The position numbers were made by a program, and so were the translations under genes. From Roseibium sediminicola (GTDB lineage Bacteria > Pseudomonadota > Alphaproteobacteria > Rhizobiales > Stappiaceae), in contig NZ_JALNMJ010000013.1 of NCBI RefSeq assembly GCF_023156505.1, positions 1-64,000 on the forward strand: a stretch of 64,000 bases of DNA, read 5' to 3'. This document shows, in pieces, positions 46,605 through 55,433 of this stretch. The notes below the pieces were generated by a model. It saw only the letters and a list, made by a program, of their open reading frames with translations, was not told the origin of the DNA and did no database searches. Each line of letters starts with the position of its first letter. Position 1 is the stretch's first letter.

Positions 46605-47123
46605 TCAGAGTTTCCCGGCCAGCTTCGCCTGCTTGGTGAATTTCTTGACCACGCGGTCGCGCTTCAGCTTCGACAGGTAATCAATGAACAGCTTGCCGTT
46701 GAGATGGTCAAGCTCGTGCTGCACACAGGTTGCCAGGAGACCGTCTGCCCTGATCTCCTGTGCATTGCCCTCGCGGTTCAGGAACTTCACCGCGACCTCG
46801 GCCGGACGCTCGACATCCTCGAAATAGTCCGGGATCGACAGGCAGCCTTCCTGGTAGACCGACAGATCCTCGCTCGACCAGACGATTTCCGGATTGATGA
46901 ACACCATCGGTTCCTTGGGCGCGTCCTCCTTGGCGACATCCAGCACGAAGATGCGCTTGAGGATGCCGATCTGGCTGGCGGCCAGGCCGATGCCCGGCGC
47001 GTCATACATGGTTTCCAGCATGTCGTCGGCCAGGGCGCGGATGTCGTCGTCCACGGTCGCAATCGGCGCGCAGACCTCGCGCAGGACCGGGTCGGGAATG
47101 GTGATGATCGAACGTTTTGTCAT
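46605..47123 (-). CDS. def: Peptide deformylase
   Basis: A 172-aa metalloenzyme that removes the N-formyl group from nascent proteins. The three motifs are intact: [10 protein letters not shown] (44-53), EGCLSIP with metal ligand Cys94, and QHELDH with ligands His136 and His140 and catalytic Glu137. The start is taken as ATG 47123 (MTKRSI); an in-frame GTG at 47132 would add three residues. It diverges from rmuC. Confidence 0.96.
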   Translation of the reverse strand: MTKRSIITIPDPVLREVCAPIATVDDDIRALADDMLETMYDAPGIGLAASQIGILKRIFVLDVAKEDAPKEPMVFINPEIVWSSEDLSVYQEGCLSIPDYFEDVERPAEVAVKFLNREGNAQEIRADGLLATCVQHELDHLNGKLFIDYLSKLKRDRVVKKFTKQAKLAGKL

Positions 47124-47248
47124 GCGCTTCACATAGGCAATCGCGCGGCGCCGGTCAACGCGGAATTCTCCCGTTCCGGGCGGCTTTTCAACGTGCTTCT
47201 GACGGTGCGTGCATGGGCGTTCGATCCGAATCGTTCTATGTTTGTTTC

Positions 47249-48433
47249 ATGAATGAGATCCTGTTTGAGTTTGGCGGCCGTCCAATCACTGTCCTGGAAA
47301 CCGCCATTGCCGGTGGGCTCCTGCTGCTGGCCCTGATTGTCTGGCTGGTTTTGAAGACCATGCGCGAGATCCGCCTGCGCGGCGAGGCCGACAGCGCGTC
47401 GGCGGAACGCATCCACGAGCTGGAAAGCCATCTCTCCCAGCTTTTGAAGAGCCAGGGCGAAATGACCGGGCGTATGCAGACCATGGCGGAGGTGTTCGGC
47501 TCGCGCCAGTCGGACATGATGCGCGCCGTCAACGAACGCCTCGACGGCATGGGCCACAAGCTGAACTCGTCGATGGCGGACACCAGCAAGCGCACCCAGG
47601 ACGGGCTCAGGCACCTGCATGAGCGGCTTGCCGTCATCGACCGGGCACAGCGCACCATCACCGATCTTTCCGGCCAGGTCGGCCAGCTGCAGGCGATCCT
47701 CTCCAACAAGCAGACCCGCGGCGCCTTTGGCCAAGGCCGGATGGAGGCGATCATTCAGGACCAGATGGCGCCGAGCACCTATTCCTTCCAGGCGACGCTC
47801 TCCAACAACAGCCGTCCGGATTGCCTGATCCACATGCCCAACGGTGCGCCGTCGCTGGCCATCGATGCCAAGTTCCCGCTGGAAGCCTACAATCTTCTGC
47901 GCGACGCGGAGAGCGATGATCAGCTGAAATACGCGCAGGCCCAGTTCCGCCGCGACTTCACCAAGCACATTCAGGACATCGGCGAGAAATATCTCCTGCC
48001 CGGAGAGACCCAGGACACGGCCTTCCTGTTCGTCCCCTCGGAAAGCATCTTTGCCGAGCTCAACGAGAATTTCGAGGATCTGGTGCAGAAGTCCCATCGC
48101 GCGCGCGTGGTGATCGTGTCGCCGTCGCTCCTGATGCTGTCGATCCAGGTGATCCAGTCGGTGCTGCGCGATGCCAAGATGCGCGAACAGGCCCACTTGA
48201 TCCAGGCCGAGGTCGGACACCTGATCTCCGATGTCAGCCGTCTCAACGACCGGGTCGGCAAGCTGCAGTCCCATTTCGCCCAGGCCAACAAGGACATCGA
48301 CCAGATCCTGATTTCCACCGACAAGATCTCCAAGCGCAGCCGGAAGATCGAGGATCTGGAGCTCGGTGAAATACAGGGAACGGTTGAAGACGGTGGGGAC
48401 GAGCCGCGATTGGCACTGACGCCCGAGGGGTGA
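47249..48433 (+). CDS. rmuC: DNA recombination protein RmuC
   Basis: A 394-aa RmuC. An N-terminal membrane anchor (about 12-34) is followed by a coiled-coil region (about 40-140) and the PD-(D/E)xK-like RmuC domain with LIHMPNGAPSLAIDAKFPLEAY and FLFVPSESIFAEL. RmuC limits rearrangements at inverted repeats. ATG 47249 (MNEILFEF) gives the normal N-terminus; the longer frame overlaps def. It is divergent from def. Confidence 0.93.
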   Translation: MNEILFEFGGRPITVLETAIAGGLLLLALIVWLVLKTMREIRLRGEADSASAERIHELESHLSQLLKSQGEMTGRMQTMAEVFGSRQSDMMRAVNERLDGMGHKLNSSMADTSKRTQDGLRHLHERLAVIDRAQRTITDLSGQVGQLQAILSNKQTRGAFGQGRMEAIIQDQMAPSTYSFQATLSNNSRPDCLIHMPNGAPSLAIDAKFPLEAYNLLRDAESDDQLKYAQAQFRRDFTKHIQDIGEKYLLPGETQDTAFLFVPSESIFAELNENFEDLVQKSHRARVVIVSPSLLMLSIQVIQSVLRDAKMREQAHLIQAEVGHLISDVSRLNDRVGKLQSHFAQANKDIDQILISTDKISKRSRKIEDLELGEIQGTVEDGGDEPRLALTPEG

Positions 48434-48516
48434 TTGCAGGCTTTCCAGTCCGATTGCCAGGGCCGGATGCCTCGCCTAAGGTCTCGCATCAACCTTGGCC
48501 CGAATGGGAAATTTTC

Positions 48517-49083
48517 ATGTCCTTTTTCAATGCGCGTGTTTTACGTTCCGGCGGCCTGCTCTGCGCCGTTCTGACAATTTGCGGATCCCAACTCTTTCAG
48601 TCTGGTAATGCCCTGGCGGAGGATTGCAGCCAGACAGTCGAAGCGGTCTGGCTCGATGTCTATGCCGTCAAGGCGGCTACACAAGGCGACTGCGGCCAGG
48701 GAGACATTTCCCTCACGGTCTCCAACAGCGACGGCGACATCGAGTTTTCCGAGACCTATGGCCCCGAAGACCTGTTCGGGTTTTACGGCCTTGCCAGCGC
48801 CGAGGAGATGCGTTTCGCCCTGACCGACTGGATCACGAACTACGCCCAGGAAGGCACCTCTTCCAAGCTGCCGCCATGGCCGCAGGGGGCAGACGGTCCG
48901 CAGGCCGGCGAATTTCCGTTCTATCCGGAAGACGGCGTCGGGCAGGAGCTCTACGAGGCGGTCCGCGCGCAGGACCGCAGGATGATCTGCTTTATCCAGG
49001 GCAGCGAGAGCCAGCTCTGCCTGCTGCAGAACCCTGAGAACGGTGCCCTTGAGGCCGTCGGCGTGCAGACTTTCCCGGGCTAG
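48517..49083 (+). CDS. Secreted hypothetical protein
   Basis: A 188-aa protein with a signal peptide (about 1-33, ending GNALA). The mature domain begins EDCSQTVEAVWLDVYAV and has five cysteines, an acidic middle and the C-terminal motif ICFIQGSESQLCLLQNPE. ATG 48517 is chosen because it places the signal peptide at the N-terminus. No family recognised. Its stop overlaps the end of the convergent peptidase gene by 4 bp. Confidence 0.7.
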   Translation: MSFFNARVLRSGGLLCAVLTICGSQLFQSGNALAEDCSQTVEAVWLDVYAVKAATQGDCGQGDISLTVSNSDGDIEFSETYGPEDLFGFYGLASAEEMRFALTDWITNYAQEGTSSKLPPWPQGADGPQAGEFPFYPEDGVGQELYEAVRAQDRRMICFIQGSESQLCLLQNPENGALEAVGVQTFPG

Positions 49084-49961
49084 TCGGCCTTGTCCCGCGA
49101 CAATCGTCGCGCCTTGGTGACCTCCCCCCATTCTGTCGCCGCAATGCGGGCGATCGCCTGGTCGAGCCGCTCATAGGCGACCGTCATGGTGTGGCCGTTG
49201 GCATGCAGCAGCGTGTTCGGACCGGTGATGACGCCGACATGACCTTTCCAGAAGAGAAGGTCTCCACGATGAAGAGACGACGGGTCATCATGCGAAATCT
49301 CCTCCCCTGCCTCGGCCTCCTGCATGTCGCTGTCGCGGGGAATGTCGATGCCGCCGGTCTGGGCCGCCAACTGGATCAGGGCTGAGCAGTCGAGGCCCAG
49401 GCTGGAGCGTCCACCCCAGAGATACGGCGTGCCAAGGAACTCCTCGGCAACAGCGACCCAATCTTCGGTGCAGTGCTCGGCCGGCACCAGATGTTTCGCC
49501 ACGACGGCCGACCCGTCACTCAAGATCGCATAGGTCAAACCGCGCGTGACTGTTTCTCCGGTCACGGTCACCCGGGACCCCATGGAGAGCAGCCCGAGCG
49601 GCGGGAATTTCAGATCCGGACCCGGGTAGCGATAGGTCCTGAGCGCCCGCACCCGGTGGGTCGCGGCCTTGACGGGGCCGAGGCCGTCGGAGGACAGCCA
49701 ACCGACATAGCCGTCGGTGTCGAGCTGCCCCCAGGCCCAGCCTTCCGGTGTTTGCTCATAGACAGTGACCCATTCACCGCACAGCGCCTCGGTGTCGATG
49801 GAGCGGTCCAGTCGCGGCTCCGGCCTGAGCGCCAGCCGGGCGGCGGTCACCTGAAACACCTCCCCCTCGACGAAGCGGGCGGCGTCGGCGCGGCCTTCAT
49901 AGTCGATTGCGGCCAGGTCGGCACGGACCGGATGGCGGCGGCGGTCAAAGATTTGAGACAT
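49080..49961 (-). CDS. NlpC/P60-family (C40) peptidase with SH3 domains
   Basis: A 293-aa cysteine peptidase. N-terminal bacterial SH3-like domains (about 30-165) are followed by a C40 domain with GLDCSALIQ (catalytic Cys), WKGHVGVI (catalytic His) and HANGH. Such enzymes cleave gamma-D-Glu-diaminopimelate bonds in murein peptides. No signal peptide is seen, which fits a role in recycling turnover peptides. It is near a leucyl aminopeptidase gene, a common Hyphomicrobiales pairing; here two small genes lie between. Confidence 0.9.
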   Translation of the reverse strand: MSQIFDRRRHPVRADLAAIDYEGRADAARFVEGEVFQVTAARLALRPEPRLDRSIDTEALCGEWVTVYEQTPEGWAWGQLDTDGYVGWLSSDGLGPVKAATHRVRALRTYRYPGPDLKFPPLGLLSMGSRVTVTGETVTRGLTYAILSDGSAVVAKHLVPAEHCTEDWVAVAEEFLGTPYLWGGRSSLGLDCSALIQLAAQTGGIDIPRDSDMQEAEAGEEISHDDPSSLHRGDLLFWKGHVGVITGPNTLLHANGHTMTVAYERLDQAIARIAATEWGEVTKARRLSRDKAD

Positions 49962-50005
49962 GATACGCTTTCAAAAAGGATCAACTTTCAGGAGAACTTC
50001 CCACA

Positions 50006-50296
50006 TCAGAGCGATTTGGCGAATCTCACCATAACGGCAGAGAAGACAACACCGAAGGCAGCCAGATAACGGCAATACCGAAGCTTGCGCGTTAATCGAA
50101 CTCTCCGTTCATCTTCCCAGCCTTCTGGGATCAATTTGGTCGATTGCCTGATCGTCGTGTAAATCAGCCCAAACAAGACAAAACCGCCTATCCAGGTCAG
50201 ATCAAATTGCTCAAGTGCCAGTCCAGATTGATGCCTTGGGAACAACACATGTCCGATCCCTTCGAGGACTGGCTCAAAAACGTCGCCTTTTGCCAT
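50006..50296 (-). CDS. Small membrane hypothetical protein
   Basis: A 96-aa protein with two hydrophobic segments (about 33-50 and 77-92) joined by a charged loop (PEGWEDERRVRLTRKLR). ATG 50296 has GAAAG upstream. It lies between the MarR and NlpC/P60 genes on the same strand. No family recognised; moderate confidence that it is real. Confidence 0.5.
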   Translation of the reverse strand: MAKGDVFEPVLEGIGHVLFPRHQSGLALEQFDLTWIGGFVLFGLIYTTIRQSTKLIPEGWEDERRVRLTRKLRYCRYLAAFGVVFSAVMVRFAKSL

Positions 50297-50322
50297 AAAT
50301 CACTTTCAAATATCCGGTTCCG

Positions 50323-50673
50323 TCAGCGCGGCAGTTCCCTGGCCTTTTCGACCACGAGATCCCCAAGCTGCTCCAAATAGAGCGCGCCGTCCACCGTGCG
50401 GGTGATGATCACGTTGCGTTTGTCGGCTTCGTCGCGCTTGCGCGACAGAAGACGCATGCCACCCAGCGTGTCGAGCGCCCGGGTGATCGCCGGCTTGGTG
50501 ACGTTCAGCTTGGCCGCCAGGCCGCGCACCGTGTGCGGTGGCGGCTCCAGATAGACGGTCATGAGGATCGTGAGCTGGCGCGCGGACAGGTCCTGTTCGC
50601 TGTCGCGAACCAGCGCCAGATTGACCTCATGCATCAGCTTCAGCGCCTGGGAGGCGCGCAGTTCGACAGCCAT
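50323..50673 (-). CDS. MarR-family transcriptional regulator
   Basis: A 116-aa compact MarR-type winged-helix protein. It has LSARQLTILMTVYLEPPPHTV, the recognition helix region LAAKLNVTKPAITRALDTL and the wing KRDEADKRNVIITRT. It lacks long dimerisation helices at the C-terminus. GGGAAA precedes ATG. It is 60 bp downstream of the leucyl aminopeptidase gene; the target is unknown. Confidence 0.88.
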   Translation of the reverse strand: MAVELRASQALKLMHEVNLALVRDSEQDLSARQLTILMTVYLEPPPHTVRGLAAKLNVTKPAITRALDTLGGMRLLSRKRDEADKRNVIITRTVDGALYLEQLGDLVVEKARELPR

Positions 50674-50733
50674 AAATCAGCGGTTTCCCATCCAATACCA
50701 TGACCATCGAACCACAAAAACGTTTCGGAGCCG

Positions 50734-52122
50734 TTATTGTGCGGCAGCGTAACGTTCCGCGATCAGGTCGAACAGGCAACGGATGCCCTGGGCCTCGCCG
50801 CCCATCGGCTTGCCGGGCTTTTCCATCGGCGTCCAGCCGAAAATGTCGAAGTGGACCCAGCTTTCCGCGTTGTCGACAAAACGGGACAAGAACAGGGCCG
50901 CCGTGATCGAGCCGGCGAATCCGGCACCGCTGGTGTTGATGTGGTTGATGTCTGCGATCTTGCTGTCGAGATATTTCATGTAGGGCTGCCACAGCGGCAG
51001 GCGCCACAGCGGATCGGCCGTTGCCTCCGCCATGACTTCGATGTCGTCGGCAAGCGCTTCGTCGTCGGTGTAGAACGGTGGCAGGTCCGGGCCGAGCGCG
51101 ACCCGGGCGGCGCCGGTCAGCGTCGCCATGTCGATCAAAAGCTCCGGGCTTTCCTCGTCGGCAAGAGCCAGCGCGTCGGCCAGAACCAGCCGGCCCTCGG
51201 CATCGGTGTTGCCGATCTCCACGGTGAGACCCTTGCGGCTCGGCAGGATGTCGCCCGGGCGGAATGCGTCGCCGGAGACCGCGTTTTCGACGCAAGGAAT
51301 GATCACGCGCAGGCGCACCGGCAGGTTCGAGGCCATGATCATGGAGGCCAGTCCCAGCACGTTGGCCGCTCCGCCCATGTCCTTCTTCATCAGGGCCATG
51401 GACGAGCCCGGCTTCAGGTTGAGGCCGCCGGTGTCGAAGATGACACCCTTGCCCACGAGGGTGACCTTCGGCGCGTCTTCCGCCCCCCAGCAAAAATCGG
51501 CAAGGCGCGGTGCCCTCGAACTGGCCCGGCCAACCGCGTGGACCATCGGAAAATTCAGTTCCAGCAGATCCTCGCCAATGACGATGCGGCCCGTGCCGCC
51601 ATGCTTCTTGAACAGGGTCGAGGCCGCCTGGGACAGTTCCCCCGGACCGAGGTCGTTTGCCGGCGTGTTGATGAGATCGCGGGCCAGCTGGACACCGTCC
51701 AGAATGACGCCCAGGCGGTCGAGGTCAACCTCATCCTCCAAGGCGAGGCGACGAGTCTTGCCGCCATTCTTGCGATATGTCTCAAAGGCATAACAAGACA
51801 GCGCGAAGCCGAGTGCGGCCTGTTCGGGATCCGGAAAACCGTCGGCCAGATGATAGTCCCCGGCCGGCAGAGCGGCGACCAGGCCGCCGAGCGCCAGCGG
51901 GTGCGGCAGACCGCTGTCTTCCACACCGAACAGGACCGCTGCGCCCTCTTCCCCCGGCACCACCAGAAACGTCGAGGCCTTGCCGGAAAAGTCGTTCAGC
52001 GCGGCCCAGTTCCGAGCCGCCTCGCCAAGACCCGTCAGAATTTCGGGCAGGGCCGCCTCAGTGACAGCCATCACGGGCGTTGAATTGGAAACATCGCTTT
52101 TTCGGACAAGGCATGCGCGCAC
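50734..52122 (-). CDS. Leucyl aminopeptidase family (M17) protein
   Basis: A 462-aa di-metal aminopeptidase. The C-terminal catalytic domain has VGKGVIFDTGGLNLKPG, MKKDMGGAA and the M17 signature NTDAEGRLVLADAL, with metal-binding Asp/Glu and Lys residues. The N-terminal domain is shorter and divergent compared with PepA. GTG 52122 has GGAGAG 6 bp upstream. It could act on peptides released from murein or proteins, together with the NlpC/P60 peptidase (inference). Confidence 0.93.
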   Translation of the reverse strand: MRACLVRKSDVSNSTPVMAVTEAALPEILTGLGEAARNWAALNDFSGKASTFLVVPGEEGAAVLFGVEDSGLPHPLALGGLVAALPAGDYHLADGFPDPEQAALGFALSCYAFETYRKNGGKTRRLALEDEVDLDRLGVILDGVQLARDLINTPANDLGPGELSQAASTLFKKHGGTGRIVIGEDLLELNFPMVHAVGRASSRAPRLADFCWGAEDAPKVTLVGKGVIFDTGGLNLKPGSSMALMKKDMGGAANVLGLASMIMASNLPVRLRVIIPCVENAVSGDAFRPGDILPSRKGLTVEIGNTDAEGRLVLADALALADEESPELLIDMATLTGAARVALGPDLPPFYTDDEALADDIEVMAEATADPLWRLPLWQPYMKYLDSKIADINHINTSGAGFAGSITAALFLSRFVDNAESWVHFDIFGWTPMEKPGKPMGGEAQGIRCLFDLIAERYAAAQ

Positions 52123-52233
52123 GGGAAACTCTCCGTTGGACAGGAATTCGGTCTGAAACAGGTACGCCGCCGGACGCGGCAGTGCAATACGCCGCCTCGC
52201 TCAAGGCATCGTTCTCGCAAATCGCAAGCCGGC

Positions 52234-52254
52234 TTAACCAAGCATTAGGGTTAA
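52234..52254. promoter_or_regulatory. TTAACC-N9-GGTTAA inverted repeat before tadD
   Basis: A perfect 6-bp inverted repeat lies in the divergent region between the aminopeptidase gene and tadD, 86 bp before the tadD start. The inner sequence also contains TTAA-N7-TTAG, one mismatch from the CtrA consensus TTAA-N7-TTAA. Regulatory role is an inference. Confidence 0.4.
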
Positions 52255-52340
52255 TTATCTATTTCTCATAAGGGAACCCAGAGCGAGTCCTGAGGGCAGA
52301 ACGCCCGATGCTCTTGCTGCGGACAACAAGGAAGTTGAAA

Positions 52341-53108
52341 ATGCAAGCGCCCACCTCCCGTACCCGTCGAACGCGACTCGCCGCGACGCTGATGGCGATG
52401 ACCGCGCTTGCCCTGGTGACCGGCTGCGCCTCGAACAGATCCAATACGGGAACGCATTCGCCGGCTTCCGGCTACACCACACCAGGTTCGGGCCAGGCGA
52501 TGGCCCAGGTTGCCAGATGGGCGAAATCCTACGAGCGCGACCGCAAGGACCGGTCCGCGATCCTCGGCTATTCCAACGCCCTCAGCCAGAACGGCCAGAT
52601 CCCCCAGGCCATGGCGGTGCTGCGCGCGGGCGTGATCGCCCATCCGAAGGACCGGGAAATCTCTTCCGCCTATGGCAAGGTGCTTGCCATGAACGGCCGC
52701 TTCGAGGAAGCGCTCAACGTTCTCCAGCGTGTGCAGCAGCCCGACACGCCGGACTGGCGCCTGATGTCGGCAGAGGCCGCCATCTATGACCAGACCGGCA
52801 ACCACACCAAGGCGCGCAGCCTCTACAAGCAGGCGCTTCTGATGGCGCCGGACGATCCGAGCCTTCTGAACAATCTGGGCCTGTCCTACCTTTTGTCCAA
52901 CGACCTGCCCAACGCCGAATACACCTTGCGCAAGGCTGCTAGCCTGCCAGGGGCGGACAGCCGCGTACGCCAGAACCTGGCGCTGGTTCTCGGCATCCAG
53001 GGCAAGTATGACGAGGCGATCCAGGTGGCCCAGGCCGAGCTCGATCCGCAGCAGGCCAAGGCCAATATCGATTACCTGCGCCACATGATGGAAAAGCGCC
53101 GCACCTGA
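52341..53108 (+). CDS. tadD: TadD-like TPR lipoprotein of Flp pilus system
   Basis: A 255-aa protein with a lipoprotein signal (LALVTGCAS; lipid on the Cys near residue 32) and then about four TPR repeats, for example LNNLGLSYLLSNDLPNAEYT and QNLALVLGIQGKYDEAI. TadD-type pilotins help the secretin assemble. ATG 52341 has AAGGAAG upstream. It lies on the opposite strand from cpaB-tadC and ends 0.3 kb from tadC, tail to tail. Confidence 0.88.
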   Translation: MQAPTSRTRRTRLAATLMAMTALALVTGCASNRSNTGTHSPASGYTTPGSGQAMAQVARWAKSYERDRKDRSAILGYSNALSQNGQIPQAMAVLRAGVIAHPKDREISSAYGKVLAMNGRFEEALNVLQRVQQPDTPDWRLMSAEAAIYDQTGNHTKARSLYKQALLMAPDDPSLLNNLGLSYLLSNDLPNAEYTLRKAASLPGADSRVRQNLALVLGIQGKYDEAIQVAQAELDPQQAKANIDYLRHMMEKRRT

Positions 53109-53130
53109 GGCGACCGCCACTTTCACAGAG

Positions 53131-53167
53131 AACCGCGGCAAGGCACTTCGCCTTGCCGCGGTTTTTC
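53131..53167 (+). terminator. Strong terminator after tadD
   Basis: A 14-bp perfect stem AACCGCGGCAAGGC / GCCTTGCCGCGGTT with a 5-nt loop and a T run starts 22 bp after the tadD stop. The remainder of the gap up to tadC (53168-53413) shows nothing clear. Confidence 0.9.
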
Positions 53168-53413
53168 TTGTCTGCGATCAAGCCGGCTGGCTCGCAGTGG
53201 CTGCGCAGCCGCGTCCTCGATCCGTTGCGGCCGTCTTTCCGGACACGCTTGTGATATTGCAAGCCGGAACCGTGCCAAATTCAGTTCCACATCAAGATCT
53301 TGAGGATCCAGATCGGCAAACAGAACGGGAAACCGACATGCAATCACAACGGTTCTCCCCTACAATTCTGATGTGAGCGTGTCCTGGAGGCGCCGGGCAG
53401 AGACAGCTGGCCT

Positions 53414-54388
53414 TTAGAAGGTGGCCAACACCTGCATGACCGCGGGCCCCATGATGATGAAGAACAGGACCGGCAGAAAGAACAGGATCATCGGCACGGT
53501 CAGTTTCGGCGGCAGCGAGGCGGCCTTCTGTTCGGCAAGCTGCATCCGCATCTCGCGCGTGTCATCGGCCATTGTGCGCAGCGCCGTGCCCACGGGCGTG
53601 CCGTAGCGCTCGGCCTGGATCAAAGCCATCATGACGTTTTTGACGCCATCGACGCCGGTGCGCTTGGCGAGGTTCTCGTAGGCCGACCTGCGTTCGCTCA
53701 GGAAGGACAACTCGGCGGTCGTCAGCGACAGTTCCTCGGCCAGTTCCGCCGATTGCACGCCTACTTCCTCCGCGACCCGCTTGAAGCCTTCCTCGATTGA
53801 CATGCCGGATTCAACACAGATCAGCATCAGGTCAAGGGCATCCGGCCAGGCCCGCTGGATGGTCAGTTTCCGCTTGTCGATCTTGTTCTTCAGGTAAAGG
53901 TTCGGCAAAAAAGCGCCGAGGCCGGAAAAGGCAATGCAGAAACAGACCTTCGAAAAGGCCGGCAGAGTGGCGGGCATGATCACGAATGCATAGAAGATCG
54001 AGATCACGAAGATGACGGCCGGCAGTGCGATCCTGGCCGTCAGATAATAATACAGCGGCGCCGAGCCGCGATAACCGGCCATCCTGAGATTTTCGACCGT
54101 GCTCTCGTCCGACAGCATCTCTTTCAGATTGAGCCGATCGACCACACTTTTCATTTGCGCCTTGGGCTGATTGCGCAAGGACATCTTGGCTTCGTTCTGG
54201 TTGGCCTGCAGCCGCGCCCTTTCCTTGGCGCGCAACTTGTCGCGTTCAATGGCGACAGTCTTCATGCGGGCCTTCAACGTGTCCCGCGACAACAGCGGCA
54301 GCACCAGGGAAAAGATCGTGCCTGTAACCGCAATCATGGCGAGCGCCGCTGCTAGGAACTGTGAGGAGGCGAAAGTCTCGAGATCCAT
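53414..54388 (-). CDS. tadC: Flp pilus platform protein TadC
   Basis: A 324-aa inner-membrane protein of the GspF/TadC type. There is an N-terminal membrane segment (about 12-35), a pair near 115-160 and a C-terminal pair around the ending FFLPVLFFIIMGPAVMQVL. The cytoplasmic T2SSF domain has DALDLMLICVESGMSIEEGF. With TadB it forms the assembly platform driven by CpaF. ATG 54388 (MDLETF) is chosen since the longer frame overlaps tadB. It is last in the operon. Confidence 0.93.
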   Translation of the reverse strand: MDLETFASSQFLAAALAMIAVTGTIFSLVLPLLSRDTLKARMKTVAIERDKLRAKERARLQANQNEAKMSLRNQPKAQMKSVVDRLNLKEMLSDESTVENLRMAGYRGSAPLYYYLTARIALPAVIFVISIFYAFVIMPATLPAFSKVCFCIAFSGLGAFLPNLYLKNKIDKRKLTIQRAWPDALDLMLICVESGMSIEEGFKRVAEEVGVQSAELAEELSLTTAELSFLSERRSAYENLAKRTGVDGVKNVMMALIQAERYGTPVGTALRTMADDTREMRMQLAEQKAASLPPKLTVPMILFFLPVLFFIIMGPAVMQVLATF

Positions 54389-54396
54389 CTTTGCAC

Positions 54397-55416
54397 CTAA
54401 AAGTCGAAGTTGATCATCTGACGCATCACCATGACGCCAATGAACATCCATAACAAACAGCCCGCAATGATGATGTTGCCCGTCGTCGTTTCAAACAGGA
54501 CCAGAATGTAGTTCGGTGCGATGAAATACATGATACCGCCGACGAAGAACGGCAGGGAGCCTATGATACCAGCGGACGACTTGGCTTCGGCGCTGAGCGC
54601 CTTGATCTTGCGCTTCATCGCCTTGCGGCCGCGCAAAACCTTGGACAGGTTGTTCAGGGCTTCGGCAAGTCCGCCGCCCGCCCGTTGCTGAATGGCCACC
54701 ACGATCGCGAAGAAATTCGCTTCTGCGACCGGAACGCGGTCTGGCAGCTTGGCCACGGCTTCGGCCAGCGAAATACCCATGACCTGGGTTTCCGTGATCT
54801 TGCGGAACTCGGTGGCGACCGGCTCGCGGGCCTCGCGGGCTACGACCTTGATGCAGTCGCCGAGCGGCAGACCGGCCTTGACACCACGCACGATGATGTC
54901 GACCCCGTTGGGCAACTCGTCCAGGAACGCGTTGAAGCGGCGTTTGCGCTTGCTGGATATGTACCAGCGCGGAAAGCCCAGGGTTCCGGCGAACCAGAAA
55001 CCGCCGGCGACCAGCAGATTACCGCTCGCCAGCAATCCGACAAAAAGGAAAACAATCCCGGAAACAATGCTGAAGATGATAAATTGAGGCATTTCCCAGG
55101 TCAGGCCGGCCTGTTCCATGCGCGTCTTGAGCGAGATCTTCTGCTGCTTGTCCTGCTTGGCTCGCTGGCGCTCCTCGAACTCCTTGAGCTGATCCTGGAT
55201 GGACCGCTTGCGCCGGTCGACGTCCCGCATCGCCTTGCGCTGCTTCTCGTTTTGTGGACGCGCAGCAACCGCCTGCATGCGCTTGTCACGCCGCTTGGTG
55301 CCGGACAGTGTCGGTGCGAAAATGCTGAAGATGACGCCCCCGACCGCTAGCATCACCAGGGCAGCGACGGCAATACCTGTAATTTGGGGCGTGAGAAACT
55401 CTTCCAATCCGGCCAT
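54397..55416 (-). CDS. tadB: Flp pilus platform protein TadB
   Basis: A 339-aa GspF-like platform protein. An N-terminal membrane segment (about 8-30) is followed by a long basic, coiled-coil-like cytoplasmic stretch (KRRDKRMQ to RMEQAG), two membrane segments, the T2SSF domain (LPNGVDIIVRGVKAGLPLGDC; QQRAGGGLAEALNNLSKVLR) and a C-terminal segment. It is 8 bp upstream of tadC and 17 bp downstream of cpaF. Confidence 0.93.
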   Translation of the reverse strand: MAGLEEFLTPQITGIAVAALVMLAVGGVIFSIFAPTLSGTKRRDKRMQAVAARPQNEKQRKAMRDVDRRKRSIQDQLKEFEERQRAKQDKQQKISLKTRMEQAGLTWEMPQFIIFSIVSGIVFLFVGLLASGNLLVAGGFWFAGTLGFPRWYISSKRKRRFNAFLDELPNGVDIIVRGVKAGLPLGDCIKVVAREAREPVATEFRKITETQVMGISLAEAVAKLPDRVPVAEANFFAIVVAIQQRAGGGLAEALNNLSKVLRGRKAMKRKIKALSAEAKSSAGIIGSLPFFVGGIMYFIAPNYILVLFETTTGNIIIAGCLLWMFIGVMVMRQMINFDF

Positions 55417-55433
55417 GTGACTTCAATCCGCTC

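Noticed and set aside
45591..47252. A 553-codon plus-strand frame across fmt-marC-def
   Set aside because: It spans the 3' and 5' ends of three real minus-strand genes and an intergenic repeat. It has no ribosome-binding site and no motif.
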